The translations under genes and the position numbers were made by a program. Positions 63,957-64,000 of a stretch of 64,000 nt of DNA are shown in pieces; the stretch's first letter is position 1, and each line of letters begins with the position of its first letter. This DNA comes from Desulfuromonadales bacterium (GTDB lineage Bacteria > Desulfobacterota > Desulfuromonadia > Desulfuromonadales > JAGXHI01): the NCBI GenBank assembly GCA_024636295.1, contig JAGXHI010000061.1:124001-188000 (forward strand), written 5' to 3'. The notes below the pieces were generated by a model. The model was given only the letters and a program-made list of their open reading frames with translations, was not told the DNA's origin and did not search any database.

Positions 63957-64000
63957 CGGAAAAAAGGCCCCCTTCCGACCGCCGCGAAAGCTTGCGCAAG
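63953..64000 (+). CDS. Start of a CDP-diacylglycerol-serine O-phosphatidyltransferase gene (partial)
   Basis: ATG 63953 overlaps the psd TGA. The 16 visible codons read MTEKRPPSDRRESLRK, which fits the basic start of PssA that usually follows psd in this group. The gene runs off the right edge, so identity rests on position and is only probable. Confidence 0.6.
   Translation, partial: MTEKRPPSDRRESLRK

Overview
The window is a GC-rich chromosomal segment from a deltaproteobacterium, most likely of the Desulfuromonadales (Geobacter/Desulfuromonas/Pelobacter group). This is inferred from three things: the core gene orders rpsB-tsf-pyrH-frr-uppS-cdsA-dxr-rseP-tsaB and ilvD-ilvB-ilvN-ilvC-psd-pssA, anaerobe enzymes (hybrid cluster protein, ferritin-like proteins, a 2x[4Fe-4S] ferredoxin), and a candidate HcpR-type palindrome. 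No rRNA, tRNA, CRISPR array or intact transposase was found.

Region A (1-20.7 kb, all + strand) is the most unusual part. It begins inside a giant secreted protein made of DUF11-type repeats. Next come a 1693-residue protein with three tandem OmpA-like domains and a predicted outer-membrane barrel, a small periplasmic protein, three TPR proteins (two of them lipoproteins), a 93-residue exported protein, a TolQ/ExbB subunit, two TolR/ExbD subunits, and a TonB-like protein ending in an AgmX/PglI-type domain. This parts list (one TolQ, two TolR, a TonB-like transducer, TPR lipoproteins, an outer-membrane barrel) resembles the Agl-Glt gliding machinery of Myxococcus. Here it is joined to a giant repeat protein. 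I read it as a proton-motive-force-driven trans-envelope machine that acts on a surface protein. The first TolR has Asn where the second has the conserved proton-relay Asp.

Region B (20.7-41.9 kb) is accessory. It holds arsS (radical SAM) with a structured leader, a fused aldehyde/alcohol dehydrogenase, a MscS channel, a peptidoglycan-binding protein, an SDR / ASRT-family / cytochrome c cluster without a rhodopsin, a pyruvate-oxidase-like enzyme, a GH15-DUF547 fusion, a Do-type protease, an FmdB zinc ribbon and hcp. It contains three damaged genes: a frameshifted and truncated molybdopterin oxidoreductase, a mandelate-racemase family gene that has lost its C-terminus, and a PRC-barrel gene split by a MITE-like element.

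Region C (42-49 kb) holds an AsmA-family protein, two ferritin-like proteins flanking a monoacylglycerol-lipase-like hydrolase, and the lptF-lptG pair on the minus strand.

Region D (49.2-64 kb) is housekeeping: translation factors, nucleotide and lipid synthesis, isoprenoids, envelope proteolysis, tRNA modification and branched-chain amino acid synthesis, ending in phospholipid genes. It contains a short ferredoxin gene and a palindromic MITE-like element between frr and uppS, and a cdsA that probably starts at a rare ATT codon.
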